A DNA stretch of 7,387 nucleotides from Syntrophaceae bacterium UBA5619 (GTDB lineage: Bacteria > Desulfobacterota > Syntrophia > Syntrophales > UBA5619). The notes under the pieces are model-generated. The model made no database searches and was not told the origin of the DNA. It was given only the letters and a program-made list of their open reading frames with translations. The position numbers and the translations under genes were made by a program. Positions 5,319-7,387 of this stretch are shown piece by piece. The stretch spans positions 1 through 7,387 of the forward strand of contig DIKL01000135.1 of the NCBI GenBank assembly GCA_002424545.1. Direction: 5' to 3'. Positions within the stretch are counted from its first letter, which is position 1; every line of letters starts with the position of its first letter.

Positions 5319-7253
5319 TCATTGGCCGGTGATACAGTGCACCAGCGGTTGAAAGTTGTCCTCCTTGACCCAGGTATATTTTTCCCAGAAGAGCCGGTCG
5401 ATCCTGTTTGACGGATGGGGGTTGCCCTGCTTGACGGTCTTTTTGAATCGTCCCGGACCCTGGTTGTAAACAGCATAGGCTGCACGCGCGATTGCATCAC
5501 GATCAGACAGATCGGCGGGCTTCATATTTTTGAGAACATAGGTTCTCAAATAAAGTTCGAGGATCTCGATTCCCGCCTCCGCATTGTATCGGATGTTCCA
5601 GCGGAGGCTTTCCACCCGGTAGATACCCCGCCACACCCGCTGGTTGACCTGCATCAACCCCACGGAGCTTTGGTTGTAAGAGATCAGATAGCGGATCTTG
5701 TCTTCGTGGGCAATGAACTGACGCCAGCAGCTTTCCTGCCAGGCGGTAGCCGACACAAGAAGACGAAAAAAAGAGTGATATTCTGCCGGAAGAGGACGTG
5801 CATCGAGAATGTTATCGGTCGTTTTTTTCAGCAAACTTCCTACTTTGTCGATGTAGCGTTCCGGATTTCTCGCCGGGGGGATCCATTCCTTCACCCGGTC
5901 GAACATCGTCGGGATCCCATCGGTCGCCCAAGCGCGGGGAAAAAGGAATCGATTCAGCCAGGACTGCCGATCGTTCGGCCCGGATGCGCTATCGGGATCC
6001 GGCTCTGCGGGAAAATCCAGCTCCTGAACATCCGAGATTGGTCCGAATTCATCGAGAGGCGGACCCATCCCGAGGAATTTACGCAGCATGGGATCTACCG
6101 AGTAGGAGTAAAGCAGGCGGGTATCCCTGTCGTCTGCACTCAACAGTCTCGCCAATCTGACCAATCCATCCCGGTTGACATCCCAGCCCAGTGCCGGAGC
6201 CAGTTTATCCAGCGCAGCCAGCGCATCGGAGGCGGTAAAAAAAGCCAAATATTGGAAAGGCGATAGATTTTTCTGTTTCACCAGATATTTGCGCAGGATC
6301 TCGGTCAGTTTCTTCCATGTCCAAATGAACTGCTGCCGTACAAAATCCCGGCCGATGGTCTGATTTTCGAGCGCCTCGATAAATTCGTGACGGTTCTCCA
6401 ACAGGGTCCCCAGAAGATTCGCCCGCTCCGCCTCGGTGATGGATTGTCCGATCAGGGATTCGATCTGAAGCACGAGAAATGCATCCCACTCCTCCCAAAC
6501 CTGAGCGAGACGTTCCATTTCCGCAGCGGACAGCTCCGCGGAAGGCTCGCGGGGTTTGGAAGAGGTCTCCACCTCTAACATGATATTGACCTTAACTGCC
6601 GACTCCTCCACCTGCAACGGACCCAGCCGGATCGTGTCGAGCCAACGATCCACGCGACGGCGTTCCTCCAACGAAAAGACGAGGGGCAGGAAGGTCTTTA
6701 GTTCCTGAATGGGAGACGCAAGATCGATACTGACTTCGTCGAGGAAGGGATGGACATGGCTCTTGATGAGATTCCAAAGTCTGCCGGTGATGACAGCGGA
6801 TTTTCGGTTTTTATTGTAGACATGGGAGTCCACCGTTTTCAAACGGACCTGACTGGTCCTCGCATCCACGGTGACGCTCTGCAAAACCTCGATATATCCC
6901 TCCCACTCGAATTGCCCGACGCATTTTTCGAGGATCGGCACTCCGGTGCGGATTTTTATATGGCTTCCCAGCTTGATCAGGGAGTTCTCCTGCCCAACTT
7001 CGGGGTTCCAAAGCTCAATCCGGGAACAGCCTCCCTGGATTTCGTCGATGACGACAGCCCGTTCCCTGGGAGCGTTGTACAGTTGATGGACAAAGACGGA
7101 GCGGATGAACGGATAGTCGAGGGCCACCGGCAGAAGAACGGTTTTCGTCTCACACAAGGCGCCATCCGGAAACCAGAGAATAAACACGGCCAACAGAACG
7201 CCAAGAGCCCTGGCTTTCCAACGCGTCAACCACATCAGCGTCCTTCTCATCAT
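5319..7253 (-). CDS. Secreted lytic transglycosylase (SLT domain) with a large unassigned N-terminal region
   Basis: The 644-residue product begins with a signal peptide: basic MMRRTLMWLTRWKAR, hydrophobic core ALGVLLAVFILWF, likely signal peptidase I cleavage near ALC-E (34/35). GALC is a poor lipobox. The C-terminal third is a family 1 lytic transglycosylase: catalytic Glu507 in TAWQESCW, SSVGLMQVNQ near 529-538, RYNAEAGIEIL near 555-565, and AAYAVYNQGPGRF near 591-603. It should cleave peptidoglycan glycans to 1,6-anhydro products in the periplasm. Residues about 37-230 look β-rich (SRIELWNPE, YIEVLQSVTVD, RLWNLIKSHVHP); residues about 240-375 look helical; about 400-445 is a Pro/Asp-rich linker. 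None of these is a domain I can name firmly. Of two adjacent ATGs (7253, 7250), the second sits better behind AGAGG. It converges on mnmG with a 17-bp gap. Confidence 0.88.
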   Translation of the reverse strand: MMRRTLMWLTRWKARALGVLLAVFILWFPDGALCETKTVLLPVALDYPFIRSVFVHQLYNAPRERAVVIDEIQGGCSRIELWNPEVGQENSLIKLGSHIKIRTGVPILEKCVGQFEWEGYIEVLQSVTVDARTSQVRLKTVDSHVYNKNRKSAVITGRLWNLIKSHVHPFLDEVSIDLASPIQELKTFLPLVFSLEERRRVDRWLDTIRLGPLQVEESAVKVNIMLEVETSSKPREPSAELSAAEMERLAQVWEEWDAFLVLQIESLIGQSITEAERANLLGTLLENRHEFIEALENQTIGRDFVRQQFIWTWKKLTEILRKYLVKQKNLSPFQYLAFFTASDALAALDKLAPALGWDVNRDGLVRLARLLSADDRDTRLLYSYSVDPMLRKFLGMGPPLDEFGPISDVQELDFPAEPDPDSASGPNDRQSWLNRFLFPRAWATDGIPTMFDRVKEWIPPARNPERYIDKVGSLLKKTTDNILDARPLPAEYHSFFRLLVSATAWQESCWRQFIAHEDKIRYLISYNQSSVGLMQVNQRVWRGIYRVESLRWNIRYNAEAGIEILELYLRTYVLKNMKPADLSDRDAIARAAYAVYNQGPGRFKKTVKQGNPHPSNRIDRLFWEKYTWVKEDNFQPLVHCITGQ

Positions 7254-7261
7254 AACCTCTT

Positions 7262-7289
7262 TATTTTTACGTCACATCGTATTTTTACG
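7262..7289. repeat. Two copies of a 10-bp direct repeat upstream of the transglycosylase gene
   Basis: TATTTTTACG occurs at 7262-7271 and again at 7280-7289, with an 18-bp period. The copies overlap the spacer and the start side of the candidate promoter. Such paired sites can be regulator-binding half-sites, but the sequence is AT-simple and chance is possible. Confidence 0.35.
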
Positions 7290-7303
7290 CCCCCTGCTGC
7301 CAA
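7276..7303 (-). promoter_or_regulatory. Candidate sigma-70 promoter for the transglycosylase gene
   Basis: On the minus strand TTGGCA (forward 7298-7303) is followed after 16 bp by TACGAT (forward 7276-7281). These match the -35 and -10 consensus at five and four of six positions. The leader would be short, with AGAGG ahead of the start codon. In the rest of the right flank, 7304-7387, I see no gene or motif. Confidence 0.35.
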
Positions 7304-7387
7304 GGCCGTCTGGACATCGGACCAAGGGATTTAATCTTTCTATCATTTTTCCCACGATATTTCATTTCAACCCAGATTTTCCATTAG

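Noticed and set aside
6145..6182. EF-hand/dockerin-like calcium loop in the transglycosylase (DVNRDG, residues 358-363)
   Set aside because: The twelfth loop position is Arg instead of Asp or Glu, and there is no paired second loop.
5415..6266. Plus-strand reading frame opposite the transglycosylase
   Set aside because: The minus-strand frame carries the SLT catalytic motifs and a signal peptide; the opposite frame has none.
7140..7160. Lipoprotein signal (GALC) in the transglycosylase
   Set aside because: Leu immediately before Cys and Gly at -3 do not fit the lipobox; signal peptidase I cleavage is more likely.

Overview
The window is an ordinary bacterial chromosomal segment, mostly GC-rich, with six complete protein-coding genes that I recognise at family level and one AT-richer cassette near its middle. 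HisF, MnmG and the radical SAM protein look to me like those of Desulfobacterota/deltaproteobacteria. Examples are the HisF subtype with 'KGIKF' and '[13 protein letters not shown]', and MnmG with '[17 protein letters not shown]'. This taxonomic call comes from remembered family patterns and is only moderately certain.

Layout. Minus strand, about 92-2613: a YtqA/YhcC-type (TIGR01212) radical SAM protein, then hisH and hisF, which overlap by 11 bp. Plus strand, 2715-3275: a vapB-vapC type II toxin-antitoxin pair with its own promoter and a candidate autoregulatory operator. It is transcribed divergently from the radical SAM gene and is visibly richer in A+T. Plus strand, 3418-5301: full-length mnmG. 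Minus strand, 5319-7253: a secreted protein with a C-terminal lytic transglycosylase (SLT) domain and a long unassigned N-terminal part. It converges on mnmG with a 17-bp gap.

How the genes work together. HisH and HisF form imidazole glycerol phosphate synthase, the branch point of histidine and purine (AICAR) metabolism. MnmG, with MnmE encoded elsewhere, installs the (carboxymethyl)aminomethyl group at C5 of tRNA wobble uridine 34. The YtqA subgroup of the radical SAM family has been reported, as MnmL, to act downstream of MnmEG in mnm5s2U synthesis. Finding such a gene next to mnmG, separated only by the vapBC cassette, is the most interesting contextual signal here. VapC toxins are PIN-domain RNases that often cut tRNA or rRNA, so three adjacent units may all touch tRNA, but that link is speculative.

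I found no RNA genes, CRISPR arrays, insertion sequences or clearly new multi-gene system. The least-explained coding sequence is the roughly 450-residue N-terminal portion of the transglycosylase.
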